Translations under genes and position numbers: made by a program | NCBI GenBank assembly: GCA_000727475.1 | Contig: KL647303.1 | Coordinates: 2,544,773 to 2,608,772 of the forward strand | DNA length: 64,000 nt | Direction of reading: 5' to 3' | Origin: Sarcocystis neurona | Lineage: Eukaryota > Apicomplexa > Conoidasida > Eucoccidiorida > Sarcocystidae | The notes under the pieces: model-generated | What the model saw: the letters and a program-made list of their open reading frames with translations, nothing else | Told to the model about the DNA's origin: nothing | Databases searched by the model: none | Part shown: positions 37,522 through 48,900 of the stretch, piece by piece | Layout: each line of letters begins with the position of its first letter | Numbering within the stretch: position 1 is the stretch's first letter

Positions 37522-40500
37522 TGAGACGTATGTACCTGTACACGCGGGTGCTACAGATCGTCTGATGTCCACGAACAGCAGCACAGCAGCGATTTTGGAA
37601 GAAAGCGTTATCCGCAGCGTCCAGCCGGGACAGGTGGAATGCAACGCGACGTGTCAGACGAAGCTGCTGAGATTACGGTGGCTCTCTTGATGCCACTGCT
37701 GCTCCTCTAGCTGCCGAAGGTGCGCTGCTGCTGATGTTGTGGTTGCTGCTGTCGCTCTTGCTGGTAGTGCTGCTGTTGCTGGTGCTGCTACTGACGCTGT
37801 TGTTGCCGCTAGGGTGGCTGGTGCTGTTGCGTCTGCGGCTGCTACTGCGGCTACTGCTCTTTTTTCTCTGCTGCAGCTCTTTCTCCTGCTGAAAGTGCTT
37901 CTGCTGCTGCTCTGCCGGGGCCGCTACCGTGGCTGCTGTGCTTGCAGCAGGAAAGCCTTCATTGGTAGTTCCTCTGGTGAGACGCACCTGCCAGCCGCTC
38001 GGGTGAGGCCGCTGCAAGCCAAAAAGAGATCCCAGACGCGTCTCGAGCAGTTCCTCTGCAGCAGCAGCAGCAACAGTCTTGGCCTCTGTGGCTATCCCGC
38101 GTGTTGCTCCTGCAGCGTAGTCGTCTGCCGCAACTGCTGGTTCCCCTGTGTCTTCTGTAAGCGCTGCTCGTGCGGCGGTTCCGCTCGTCAGCTCTTCTGC
38201 AGGTCTTCCGTCCCCTGACGCGTGGCCGCGACCCAAAGTGCCTGCCGGGTCATTTACTGCTGCCCCTGTCGCTGCAGCACGCAGACAAGCGCTCTCTCCT
38301 AATGACTTCTGACGCAGCAACGAAGGAAGTGGCGCTTTGCAAGCAACGCGGATGCCTTCGTAGTCTATCAGGATGCCGTACGACGCGGCCAGTGTCCACG
38401 CGGCCATTCCCTCACCTCCTCCTTTCCCGTCTCTTGACTCTTGCTGCACACGCTGCTGCCGCCCTAGTGCGTGCAGCTGCTTATCCTGCTGCTCCTGTTC
38501 ACGTTGTTGCTTGTTCGTTGATTGGGACGTTCGTTGGTGTTCCTGATTCTGCGCTTCCTCTTGTTTATTAGTGCTTCTTCTGCCTTTTTGTGGACTTCCG
38601 TCCAGTGCTGCCTCCCCCAGATTCTCTGTTTCTCCCCGGGCTGGAAGAGAGGCCGCCCCTGTTGATCCCATTGCACTTGTGTCTCTTGCTGCCTCTGGCT
38701 CTGCTGCTGCTGCTGCTCCTCCGTTTTTCTCTTGTCGTGCTGCCTCTGCTTTTGCTGGTCCCCCCGTTGCTGCTACGGATGCAGTTGCCGTTGCATCTGT
38801 TGTTGCCGCTGCATCTGCTGCTGCCAGTGGATCGGCTGCTGTCATCGCATCTGCTGCTGTGGATGCTGCGTTCGGGTCAGCGACAGGAACTCCACCGTGA
38901 AAAACCTGCAGGCGCTCTAGTAGTTCCAGCCCGCGCATCTCTGCCCGCAGCTCCTGCCTGCTGAACAGCTGATGCGTCCGTCTCGCTGCAACGCGTACAG
39001 CCTGGTTGTGTGCTTCCCGCTGCAGCTGATGTTGTGTGGGGTGCTGCTGCTGCTGATGTTGTGTTTCACCAACAGACGGCCACTCGTCTGCTTCAGCCAC
39101 AAGAAATTGAATTCCTCTACATGTAAGGACGTGCGGGTTCTCCGTTCCTCTCCATGCAAAGCGATCAACGCCAAGAGCAGCACTGCTGCCCGTGGTGCTG
39201 TCTCGGCTGCTCCTCCTGCTGCTCTCCTTGGCACTGCAACTTCTCTCGTTCGTGCTGTCTCTGCTGAAGCTGCTGCTGCCCTCACTTCTGCTGCATGCGG
39301 CCTGGGCTAGCCGCTCCCGTAGGCATTCTACCGCACAAAGAGCGGTCTGCTGAAAGTCGTAATACAGCTGAGAAGAAGAGAACAACGCAATAGCAACAGC
39401 GCAGTGTGCGGCGCAGCAGCATAGCAAGGTTAGATGTGGAGCCGAAGCGGTACAACAGCTAGCTCTGTGTACTGAGAGCAAGCCAGCGGTACTCGCACGC
39501 CACGAGAGGGACGGCGGCAAGAGGCCAGCGCAAGGCACCAGCGTAGCGTTATAACAAAAGCAGCAGCTCCAGGGAGCAGCAGAATAGCAGTCCCAAATAA
39601 TAGTGCATCACAGCAGTAGCGGCACTACGGCAGCAGCAGCGGCACTACCGCAGAAGCAGCGACACTACCGCAGAAGCAGTGGCACTACCGCAGAAGCAGC
39701 GGCACTACTGCAGAAGCAGCGGTACTGCCGCAGAAGCAGCGGCAGCATTCCGGCGTTTTGTAGCAGCGCCTGAGAGCAGCCCAGAAGCGGCAGGGACCAG
39801 CTGCAGCGGCGCAGCCGTCGGCTGGCCGTACCACTGCATCAGTGTATGTCAAAGAAGTCATCCTAAATTTAGCTCGCATGCAGATTTAAATGGTCCTTCT
39901 TTGCAAGCAATCCCGTAACCATATGCACGCACTGTACGCGCCTGTGAGCAGTGAGACTCCACGCAAACGCAGCTTCGCCCGAGAAAGGGCAGTGCAGAGG
40001 CCATGCGTTAGACTACGGGAAACACTTGACCTCCCTACTTAGGCCGTACTTCTTGGCGGTACACGGATCCATCTAATCTATTACATAGGCAGAGGGTCAC
40101 AGACGGACAGACAGCTACGCAGTCAGGTGGTCATACAGGTGGAACAGAGGCAGACGGTAAACCGTCAAACAGCTGCATGTCGGCCACCCCTAACAGAACA
40201 TTCGTGTGCCTCTGCGCACATACATACCGAGACATCTGAGTGGGTGGCCACGCGTACAGGCTGAAGCCCAAGAGAATCCCTCGATAAGCAGTCGCTTGCG
40301 GCACCTGCTGGCTACACAAATACTCTTCTCCCCTCTTGTCTGTTAGACACGCGCGTGGAAATATGCACACAGATATATATGCATACACGGCACTGTACAG
40401 CCCCACAGACATATGTACATCAATATGTGACACGCGTAGGACTACACACAGTTTTGCACTTCCAGAGGTATGGAGAGGCCCCGTTCCATCGGCCGGCTCT

Positions 40501-43500
40501 TCAGCTTCCGCGATGTGTGGGTACGGTGAAGAGGACAGAGGCAAAGAGAAGAGCGCGCGTACGTGTGTGTGTGTGTGTACATGCGTGTGCACACACAGTC
40601 AGTTTGTGGATATAGACGCTGACGCACGTGGCTGAAGACGACATTCGTACATCTCCCCATTCTACGAAGAACACATATACATGCTGCATATAGGCATGTG
40701 GAGCGCACAGACGTGTACCAAGGTACGTCGGAGGGAGCCGGTAAGCAACACCTCGCAGTTCGCACACCTTGAACGCCGCTTTTTCTCTCTGAAGGACGTC
40801 TTGCAGTGACTCTGCACGCATTTGTCGCACGTGGGCTGCGTCGGAGTACCAGCAGCGGTCATTCTCCTCCTCAACAGCAGGAGCTTGGTCAACGTCAGCA
40901 GCAGCTGCTTCGTCCCGCAGAAAGTGAAGCTGCCCCCTTTGCTTCTTCTCTGAAGTTTCCCTCTCCGACTGGTCGTCAGCTTCCGGTCCCGACACTTCTA
41001 CCTGCAAGTGCGCTGTAACTGCTGCGTTTTCAAATCCCACAGCAGCACCTGCTGCGGCCGCCGGTTCGTGGTGCCCGCCACTGTGACTGTCCTTCTGGAC
41101 GCTGCAGCGCGTGTCCGTCCCCTTGCTGCTATAGGTTCCTCTCTCAGGGCTACTGCAGCCGGCTTTCCTGTCGCTCTGATCGCAGTTCGTTTGCTTCTTG
41201 CTGCTGAGGAAGCATTCTGATTTGTCAAGCGCGGGGCCGCAGCAGCACGAAGGAGACGCAGGCACGAGAAAATGGGAGCGCGCGCGCAGCAGCGGCATCA
41301 AACGATAAGGCAGATCAGCGTCGAGTTCAGGAGGTGCCAGCGCCTGCATTCGTGTAATAAACTGCGGGCTATAGGCAGCAAGTAAGTCGCCTAGAGAGGA
41401 GAAAATGTAGGCTGCCGCTGCTGCGTCTGATACAGAGAGACTCATCTTCGTCTTGTCACCAGACAGACAGACGCACTTAGCGGAGGCCGAAAGCCAGGAC
41501 TTCGAAGAACTCGAAAGGGGACATGCAGCACCAGCGCGCGCATCAGCAGCAGAAGCAGCGCTCGCGAAGGAAGTAGAAGCGAAACGTGCAGCAGAAGCGA
41601 GAGGCGCAGCAGACGCAGGAGGAGCACTGGAGGCCGGAAGTGCAGCAGAAGCCGAAAGCGCTGCGGCGGCAGCAGAAGCGGATAGTGCGGTAGAAGCAGC
41701 GGCACGTGGTAAATGGGTGCCAGCAGCAGCGGAAGCTAAAGCAAAAGAACGGTCGCGGAGACACCGGGGAGACGCGGACGAGACTGTCGTCGTTGAAGAA
41801 GCACCAGGGGCACGCTGTTCTTCTGGTGAGGATGCATCTGCAAAAACAGCACGAGGAGGAGAACGCAGATACTCAAACATACGTACCGGCAGGAGTACTA
41901 ACGTGCTGGGGGCTGCAGCCGCAAAACACGCACTGCTAGCAAAGCAGCAGCAGCAGCCGTCAGAAAGGGTCGTCAACACACGCAAGAAATATACGCTATG
42001 TACGTGTATACATATCTATGTATGTACCGGCTATACACACATGTACCTAACAGCTACGTATATATGTACATATATATATATATATATATGCATGTGCCTG
42101 CGGAGCGACGTCGCAGCAGCAGGAAGAGCTCCGCTGAGAACAGTGATGCTGCAGGATGTCCTCTGGCATCATTTGTCTGAAGCCTCTGCGAGGCAATGGA
42201 TGGGAAGAGCAGGCAGCAACTGCTGTCGCAGGGGATGTTCAGAGTCCAGCAGCAACTAGCGCAGAAGCAGCAAGAGGCAGCTGCAATGCAGTGCACAAGC
42301 AGCAGCGAAGGCGCTGACTTATAGCAGCTGCAGTCGCCCCGTCTCGTCTCTTACGAGACGCCAGGATTGACGCACGTTGCTAGTTGTCACCGCGCAAGCG
42401 CCCTCATGGACCCGCTCCGCTCAAGAAGCGCATATGCGTCAAGGTCACACACGGGTAGATGGACCCAGGGTTATTTTCCGTCTTTGTTGCACAGAGGAAG
42501 ACGTGCTCCATTCAAGCGGCATCCTGTGAGCTGCCGCAGCAGCAGGGGTTGCTGCTCCAATGGCGTCAGGTTCAGAGCTGTGTCAGCGGCAGGTCGAGCA
42601 CTGACAGTAGCAAAACTCTCAGCGAACAGGGGCAGCAGCAACGTACAAGGAACGCAACAACAAGCGCCCCGGGCCGCGTCAATCCTTTGAAGCGCAACGT
42701 CGCGGAGGTCAAAATTCATGCTGGTACCTCAGGAACGTATAGAGTGTCGTGGGTACCATTCCACACACATTTGTAATGCGCGTGAATTTATACACATAAA
42801 AGTGCAGGCAAAAAGATACACGTATGTGTATGCCTAGAAACATTTGCCGACTGCGCGCCGTTCCCTCAGGGCCGCAACCGAAGCCGCTCCTCCTCCTGGC
42901 CCTGCTGCTCTTGGCATTGCACCTGGCGCTGCAGCTGTGTCCGCTGCTTCTACTCGCCGCCCTTGCTGCCATGGACCTGTGCGTCTTTATTCTCATCTAG
43001 GTAAAAAGTTACTGCTGCTACTGGCGTGGTCCACAGCGCATCTCGTGTGGCTCTGCGCCGGAAAGTCGAAAAACGAAGCTCTTGCCTCTGAGGCGGTAGC
43101 AGCTGCAGACGGGTGCTGTGACGTTGCGTAGCTTCATCATTACGAAGCCGAACCCCCGCTGCCTCTTCCCCAGTGCTGCTGTGGCTCTTCCACCACCAGC
43201 TCAAACACAAATGCCCGGAAGCTTCTTCTTAAGAAGACTGCGGCGCTACCTGCGCGCGGTCACGCGAAGGACTGCTACGCTCCACAGCCGAGGTATGCAG
43301 CTGCTGACCGCCATTGCGAGTAGCAGCAGCAGTGGCTATCTATCTACTCCCCTGTAAAGACGGATGTTTCGCACAGCTATCCGCTGAAGCATCGGCTACG
43401 TACATTAGTAGGTGTGCGCATGCGTATGCGCCAAAATACCAATCTACCTGTATGCGTGCATATATATATATATATATATATATGTATACACATATAAACG

Positions 43501-46500
43501 AACATGCCCCCATATCTACGTACGTGTATACACGTTTGTGTACTATCCTTATAAATTTAGACTACGTATTGTGTGCTACCACGTACATACTCCTCTCGTG
43601 TGGTACTCTGCGGGTTAGAGATGCAGAGGATCGCCGCTACGTGGTTCCTTACCGTACAGCCAAGGCATATGCTGGGTAATTGCGAACACGTGGAAGCCCT
43701 CCGCTCTGCAGCAAATGTGCAACAGCTGATCTTCCAGCGTCAGCAGCCGCAGCCGCGCGAGCTCTCCCGTGCGGGAGGAGGAGGACGGGGAGGAGAAGAA
43801 GTGCCACTCCAACCGCCGAACGCACTGCCGTAGCGAAAGAAAAGCAGCACAAGCATGCAGAGCAGCAAACAACAAATGGCACGCACAGCAGCAAAGCACC
43901 GCCGCGTGTACCAAGGCGTACAACTTAGAATATCGCAAGCATGCTCAAGCGAAGCCGGAAAGGCAGGCAAAAGCAGACAGAAGATTTAAAGCAAAGACGC
44001 ACGCACGCAGAGGCTGACAGCTGCACATCTGTCGACAATTTATTCGGAGAGAGAGAGAGAGAAAGAGAAAGAAAGAAAAAACGACGGCGTAGAGGCATGC
44101 ACGCAGAGAAAGTGGATTCTCCAGAGACGCACGCACGCCTGCAACCGACGCACACGCAGCCAGAGCTCGCACACGTGTGCCTTTGTGACCGCCGTGACAC
44201 ACGAACAACTGCGCGTGGCTCGCCGCAAAGCCGTCAAGAGCGCGCGTGCAAACTAACGCAGCATTAAAAAGCAAAGAAAGGCGCAGCAGGTGTACAGACA
44301 CCGCAGTGCGCGCTCAAAAGAACGACACCCAACAGCACGCGGCTGCCGCGGCAGCGCGACAAGCACTGTCTGCGACAACGCAGCAAGGGCAGCGACCAAG
44401 AGCCGCAGCAGCAGCCGCACGCAGCTGTCGAAGCAGCAGCAGAGGAGGAGCCGAAGCCACACGACAAGCGAGGAGGGGCGAAGCAGGGGGCATGGAACAG
44501 GAAACGAAACAGCGACAGCGGCACAACAGCAGTGGGACGTGTTCGTCCTGTGAGGCAGAAGAGAGGATGAGAATCGAGGCGGCAGTCTGTGAAACGGCAA
44601 CAAGTCTACAGACGCATCAGAGAGAGAGAGAGGGCAAGACGCGGGGCCGAGAGTATCAGCAGTAGCACATTCCCCTGCAAGTGACACCCAGGAAAGGCGG
44701 GAGTTGCAGCTCTTCAAGTGCAAGCAGCAGGCGATCTTTCCCCCAGCAGCAGCAACACAATGTGTACGTACTTGCGACGCAGGAGCAGCAGTGGGTCGCA
44801 GCACCATCAAGGCTTTTCGGCGGCGGCTCGTGATACAGCTCTAGTAATAGTAGACAGTTGCTAGGGAAAAAAGCTGCAGAACGGCAGCAGCGTTCGGGCA
44901 GACAGCAGCAGAGCATCAGCAGCAGCAGCGAAACGGCAGCAGGAGTACTCCCTCCTACATGCCGAAAGACTAGTGGCATCTTACCGGTGACCCAGGCGGG
45001 GGCGCAGGTCCACTCGGAGAAGTTAGCAGGACGGTGTCCAGTCGACTGCAGCAGACGCACTTCTTGTAGACAGTCCGCCTCCTTGCTGGTGATGCTGCCA
45101 CTGGTATTTTTGCTGCAGGGATCACCGCTTGCGAAGTCGCTTTTCGGAGGTCGCCTGCTAGCGAGCCGCTTCCTCTTTCGCTGCTGCGTAGCTGTTGTGT
45201 CTCCCCTGAGACGGTGTTCTCGGTCTTGCCGCTGGGGTGGTCTTTCACGCCAGTGTTGCCAGGATTGGAGGAGCTGCAGTGGAGTCTGCTCTTGCTGCTC
45301 CGGCTGCTGCGGTTGCTTCTGCAATCTTCGCTGTCCACAGGGTGGTCGTGTGTGCTGCTGCCGCTGCTGTAGCTTTGGCCGTTGCTGACTTGCTTGCCGC
45401 GAGCGCGGTCGCTCTGGTTGTCCAAAGTGCCTTTACCTGCTGTTGCAGCAGCTGCCACCTCAGCCTCTCCAGAGTCCGACTTCCGATGTCCTTGCCACTG
45501 CTTCACATTCTGCTGCTCTGGCTTTCCCTGTTGCTGATGCAGTATTTTCTTCAGCTGCGTCCGGAGTTGCCGTTTTTGCTGTTGCACCTGCTGTCCGTCT
45601 TGCTGCAGTTGCTTCTGCTGCTGCTTCTGCTGTTGCTTCCTGTTCTTCGACTGTTGCGCCTGCTGCATCTTTGTCGAATCGCCTCCTGCTGCGATATTAC
45701 CAATCGCTGCCGTTGCGTCTACCTTTTCTCGCGCAACAGCCCCGCGGCCGCTGCTGCAGCTATCCTGACCCCCACAGCTGCAGCAAATGGTGCTGCAGCT
45801 CGACTGCTGCCCGCTGCCTGCCAGGTGTGTCGCTGGTTGGGTAGCGCAGCAGCAGGCACTAACTGTTTCGTCATCCAGAGCGAGCAGCATCTGCTCCTGC
45901 TGCTGTTGCAGCATATGGAGCTCTTTCGGCAACAACTTTTTCTGCTGCGGCTGTTGCTCTTCGTGTTGCGCCTCTTTGTTGTGCTGCCGCAGCTGCTGCA
46001 GCACCAACGGTTTCAAAAATAAGCCATAGGGACCAGCAGGATCTGCGGGGTCTGGCAGTTCACGCATAAGCAGCAACGGCTCTGCTGCTGCACATTTCCA
46101 CTTTGCTGCAACTGCTTCTTGTTCTGGCGCGGCCCTAGCGCTTCCCGCTCCTGCTGCTGTTTCTTCTGTCGCAGCAGTTACCAGAGCTCCTGCGTCTGCT
46201 TCTACGACCGCGTCTTCTTCTTCAGTAGCAGTCACTACGCCACTGGTTGCTGGTGTTGCATTCAACGCGACGCTGTTGCTGCATCCCAGAGCAATAGCTT
46301 TGAAGCGCTGTAGGTGCACAAGCAGCGCAGCGGCATCGTAGCGTAGGGGCATCAGCAGCAAATCGTCCTGCTGCTGCAAGCCTATGAGAGAGAAAGGCAC
46401 TGTCTCTTGCAACAGAGTGTTTTTCCATTTGACACAGTAGTTCGTCAACAAGCAGGATGGCAGCAGCTCCAGTAGCACCCCGCGCAAATCTGCTACTGTC

Positions 46501-47300
46501 TCGTGCAGGGCCACGTCCGCCTCCAAGAAGACTGCCGCGTCCTTGTGCTGCTCGGCGCCAGCCTCGCTGCAACGCGCTTGTTGCTCCTCTTGTATTTGCT
46601 GCTGCTCTTCTCTTCTCTGCCGCTCGCTCACGAGGGGCGGCGGCTGCTGCTCTGGTGTCTCCTGCAGTTTGTGCCTCCTCTTTTCAGTCTGCTGTCTTTG
46701 CTTCTCTGCGTTCGCCTGTTGCTGTTGTTCCCCCTCCGCATGCTGTCGCAGTCCTCGCTGCGGCTGCCGTTCGTTCTCGGTCTGCTCCTGCCATGTTTGC
46801 TCAGTGCGTTGCTGCTGCTTGTCTGCCTTCGCATGCTTCTGCAATCGCTTCGCTCCTCGTCTGCGTTGCTCCCCGTGGTGCTGCTTCGGCCGCTGCTGCT
46901 GAGGCTCGTCCTCCAGTCCTAAGCGATGCTGCGGGTGCTGCCTCTGCTGTTGTTGGTGTTGTCGCTCCCCCCTGTGGCCTCCCTCCGAAATGCTTGGCTC
47001 CGTGGGACCGAGACAAGTCGGGTCAGGGACCGTTACAAGGAAAGATGCGAGCGACCGCGGCGTAGCAGCCACACATACGTGTGTGGCTGCTACCGCTGAC
47101 ACGGAAGCGTCTGCCGCAGGCGCTGCGGTTGCGCGATCCCGTCCACATGCTCCCGGAGGGCTGTGTGTATTCACACCAGCAGCTGCAGCTGGCGAAGAAG
47201 CAGTGTCAGACAGAGGATCAGCAGCAGCACAAAGAGATATCAGTGCGGGGCGCGGCAGCACCACCTTAACACGGATGTACTGGTCTGCCAGCAGATCCAT
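29718..47300 (-). CDS. CLU: CLU (clustered mitochondria) family protein, eight exons, ~3,620 aa
   Basis: Exons (descending) are 47300-44985, 43824-43653, 41426-40768, 39367-37988, 37259-31960, 31474-30682, 30041-29901 and 29819-29718 (TGA); every phase agrees. CLU proteins are cytosolic, keep mitochondria distributed and bind mRNAs of mitochondrial proteins. Conserved parts appear in order. The CLU N-terminal domain runs from residue ~7 (YIRVKVVLP) to ~340 (LRGVLLELLPSCLLTNYCVK). Then come GELARLRLLTLED (exon 2), SLGDLLAAYSPQF (exon 3), FK-LYYDFQQTA across the exon 3/4 junction, and the CLU core YGILIDYEGIRV (~1376). Next are RRIHLLRTGGLLPID (start of exon 5), GVNLRYIGAVATNLQGR (~2430), the p135-like LLRGVCCAVGIQL (~2790), and TPR-like helices over exons 5-7 (ALILTERCEGIDHPATIELH). 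Family members usually have 1,200-1,450 residues; the excess is Gln/Ala/Ser insertions. The exon 2 acceptor and the last exon are the least certain parts. Confidence 0.88.
31475..31959 (-). other. CLU intron 5 with 10-bp repeats
   Basis: Donor TGCAG/GTAAGC, acceptor GATCTGTACAG, phase 2. A run of CACGTACA units spaced about 10 bp (31738-31780) and a TA patch lie inside it. Confidence 0.75.
39605..39755. repeat. 20-bp tandem array in CLU intron 3
   Basis: Units of the form GGCACTACCGCAGAAGCAGC repeat every 20 bp from 39621 to about 39740 (starts at 39621, 39641, 39661, 39681, 39701, 39721), roughly six to seven copies with single-base variants. Twenty is not a multiple of three, in line with a noncoding (intronic) location between exons 3 and 4. 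Confidence 0.95.
41427..43652 (-). other. CLU intron 2
   Basis: Donor TACG/GTAAGG; acceptor TCTCTGTATCAG, phase 1. The reading frame of exon 3 stays open upstream to 41985 as an Ala-rich stretch, so part of it could be coding if another acceptor is used. It contains a (TA)n run at 42072-42089 and unassigned frames near 42370-42700 and 42844-43131. Confidence 0.55.
43825..44984 (-). other. CLU intron 1
   Basis: Donor GTAAGA immediately after SGPAPPPGSP; acceptor GCTACGGCAG. It contains a GA run on the plus strand (44046-44080) and CAG-rich blocks (44400-44540). Two nearer acceptors (before 43806 and 43761) are also in phase. The one chosen keeps the conserved GEL motif and has the best pyrimidine tract. 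Confidence 0.6.
45540..45680 (-). repeat. CAG-type run coding poly-Gln/Lys in CLU exon 1
   Basis: CTG/TTG triplets on the plus strand give a Gln/Lys-rich stretch (for example SKNRKQQQKQQQKQLQQDGQ) in the sense frame. It is one of many such insertions in exon 1; another Gln/Glu/Arg-rich one (46560-46980) lies inside the CLU N-terminal domain. Confidence 0.8.
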
Positions 47301-47779
47301 GCCGTCTATTTTATCAAGCAGCTGCACACATGGATCATCACCGGCTGTGTTGCTACAGCCCTTTATCGAGCAGGTGCTGTGCTTCGAGAGCTACATTCAA
47401 CGCGGTTGCCACCGCTGCATTCGCATATAAAGCAGCTCCCCCTGCATCTGTCTGACGTGCAGCAGTGGTGCTGCTGTCGTAGTTGTGCGGAGAGCGAAAG
47501 ACGGAACAGAGATAGACGCCGCAGTGTCTCCGGCAGTAACTACACGCGAAGCAGTGGCGAGCCCCTTCTTCGCTGCAGAAGCAACAACAGTCGCACTGAT
47601 GATGAGACCTTCGCCACGAGAAGGAGAAAGACAGCCGCTTTTACATCCGTATATACATGTACATCTACGCGATTTTCGATTGCTACGTGAGTGTCTAGGC
47701 TACTAGGCTAATGCTGTCGTTGTTTATCGTCCTTGCTGCCTTTACAACTCAGGGATCTACCTGTAGCTACTAAATATGC
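47301..47779. other. 5' flank of CLU
   Basis: The first in-frame ATG is at 47300. The frame stays open upstream to a TAG near 47385, so a small extra 5' exon joined here is possible. The rest is unremarkable. Confidence 0.4.
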
Positions 47780-48900
47780 ATGGGCGGGGCAGTGAGATTC
47801 CAGTTACCGGTCCCTTCTGCGGCGGCCACTGTCGACCCTATTGCCGCTATAACAGTAGTGACGCCGCTGACGGCCTTCTGCTCGGTGAAAGTTCGTGTCG
47901 CTGCTGGCGCTACTGCTACGGGTAGCGCTGCTGCTGCTTCTGGTAGCGCTGCTGCTGCAACGTAGCAGCCGTTGTAGAGAAGGCCAGGGCTTATGATACG
48001 TCGTTGCTATTACTGTGAGGCGGGGCCTGGCGCTACGGCCGCTGCCGGCTACTGATGTGCTACTCAAACTTCCTGATTTATCGCACGACACCAGCGGCAG
48101 CTTGGAATGCGCCCTGCTTTCGATGCGGCTACTGTTGCTGCTGCCGCTGCTGAAGGATTTTACCCTGGTGATAGCACGCTAGTCCTGAAAGTGGCGCTGC
48201 TGTTGCTATTTGTGGTTGTCTCGCATACTGGTAGTCATGTAGGGGCGCCGCTGCTACGGTGGTGCCAGGTTTTGTCGTGCGACTGAGACAACTAGGATGC
48301 ATTAGCTCTGATTGGCGCTAACGCTCCCGTGGGCGCTGGAGGCCTGGTCAGTGCCCTCCCTGGTGTTAATTCCCGGCATCTGCTACTGGTAGGGCTGGGA
48401 GGGTTCGGCTGCCGATGCTATTGTTGCTGCTCCAGCGATAGCAGCTGCTCCTGAGGTAGGGCAGTCTTTCCTGCTTTGCTGCTGCTACAGCTGCTCTGCA
48501 GCTGCAGCTGCATTCTGCGGTTCCAACCGCCACGCTACGTTGGGGCAGTTGCCGCTTTCAGGCTCGGGGTCAGTTGCTGCAGCCGGTGCTAACTCAGCGG
48601 TACCACACCTGCCGGTGTTGCGCTGCGCTGCAGTATTTTCTGCTGGCTTTGGGGGGCAGCTGTTAGATCGGCTGCATCTGCGTCAGAGTGTTTGATGTCT
48701 TGTGTGCCTCTGCGTTACGGACGTCGGTGCTGCCGCACGCTGCCAGTCACTGCAGATACTGCATTGTGCCGTACGCTGCAGCTGCTCCCGTGGCTGCTGC
48801 TGCTGCTGGCGAAGTTTCCGCAACAGAGAAGGAAGAAGGCAGCGCCTGTGTGCGGCGCTGCGTTCCGCTGGCACCCCACACGCCGATGTTGGCCTGCCCT
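47780..48900 (+). pseudogene. Ala-rich reading frames, possible relic
   Basis: An ATG at 47780 opens 61 codons that are Ala/Thr/Val-rich (for example VAAGATATGSAAAASG). Near 48400-48690 a start-less plus frame reads ADAIVAAPAIAAAPEVGQSF and continues about 90 codons. 48688-48903 gives another short frame including GEVSATEKEEGSA. As at 23.4-25 kb, codons are GCT-rich but no splice model or domain connects them. Confidence 0.25.

Noticed and set aside
44970..47327. CLU start at 47327
   Set aside because: The codon there is GTG. The first in-frame ATG is at 47300 and gives a sensible N-terminus just before the first CLU_N strand.
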